The notes beneath the pieces are model-generated. The model made no database searches. It was not told the origin of the DNA and saw nothing but the letters and a program-made list of their open reading frames with translations. A stretch of 50,236 bases of DNA from NCBI GenBank assembly GCA_023212645.1, contig JALBYC010000045.1, forward strand, positions 1 through 50,236, in the 5' to 3' direction. Source of the DNA: Farysia itapuensis (Eukaryota > Basidiomycota > Ustilaginomycetes > Ustilaginales > Ustilaginaceae). Below are positions 50,191 through 50,236 of this stretch, in pieces. Within the stretch, counting starts at the first letter, position 1. Each line of letters opens with the position of its first letter. A program made the position numbers and the translations under genes.

Positions 50191-50236
50191 TTGGTCCTCG
50201 GTTTGCCCCCCCCCTCCCTTTTTTCCTCTGGGGTTT

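Noticed and set aside
50191..50236. G/T-rich end as a possible telomere
   Set aside because: No repeated TTAGGG or similar unit is present; it is C/T-rich low-complexity sequence.

Overview
The window looks like nuclear DNA of a basidiomycete fungus, most probably an Ustilaginomycotina smut or a smut-related yeast. The signs are compact genes, many of them intronless over more than 1 kb, and spliceosomal introns of about 55-71 nt with GT..AG ends. Mitochondrial housekeeping genes carry N-terminal targeting sequences, and there are tandem CAP10-type glycosyltransferases, a Ras exchange factor and a GATA factor. No bacterial operons, rRNA, tRNA, CRISPR array or intact transposon were found. The lineage is inferred from style and gene content, not from a search.

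Layout. Positions 1-9600 are accessory in character: an NmrA-like NAD(P)-binding protein, a DHA2-type drug transporter and a five-exon short-chain dehydrogenase, all on the minus strand. They are separated by long gene-poor DNA that holds at least one clear gene wreck (4620-5660) and a possible second one (9280-9600). Positions 9609-18107 are housekeeping: the complex I zinc subunit NDUFS6 head-to-head with cysteine desulfurase NFS1, a large PRM10/ThrE-like membrane protein, a tiny myristoyl/SVIP-like protein, and mitochondrial ribosomal protein uL22m.

Positions 18134-27085 are the most interesting part. Two divergently transcribed secreted, cysteine-free proteins share the same 5-codon first exon. 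Next come two tandem GT90 (CAP10-like) type II membrane glycosyltransferases, an OafA-type membrane acyltransferase and a SLC35A-type nucleotide-sugar transporter. Together the last four could import an activated sugar into the Golgi, transfer it and acylate the product, so this may be a small glycan-decoration cluster next to a candidate effector pair.

Positions 27299-47007 carry regulators and core genes: a RasGEF with a built-in degenerate GTPase-like domain, a GATA zinc-finger factor, CDC45 head-to-head with OST1 (ribophorin I), a DExH RNA helicase head-to-head with an FAD oxidoreductase, and the citrate/oxoglutarate carrier YHM2. The right end holds a homeodomain gene whose recognition-helix exon is missing at a 34-base poly-C run. 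A second, 49-base poly-C run follows its stop codon, which suggests an assembly problem near the end of the contig.

Coordinates of spliced genes cover start codon to stop codon; exon boundaries are in the evidence text and were read by eye from GT/AG signals and reading-frame continuity.
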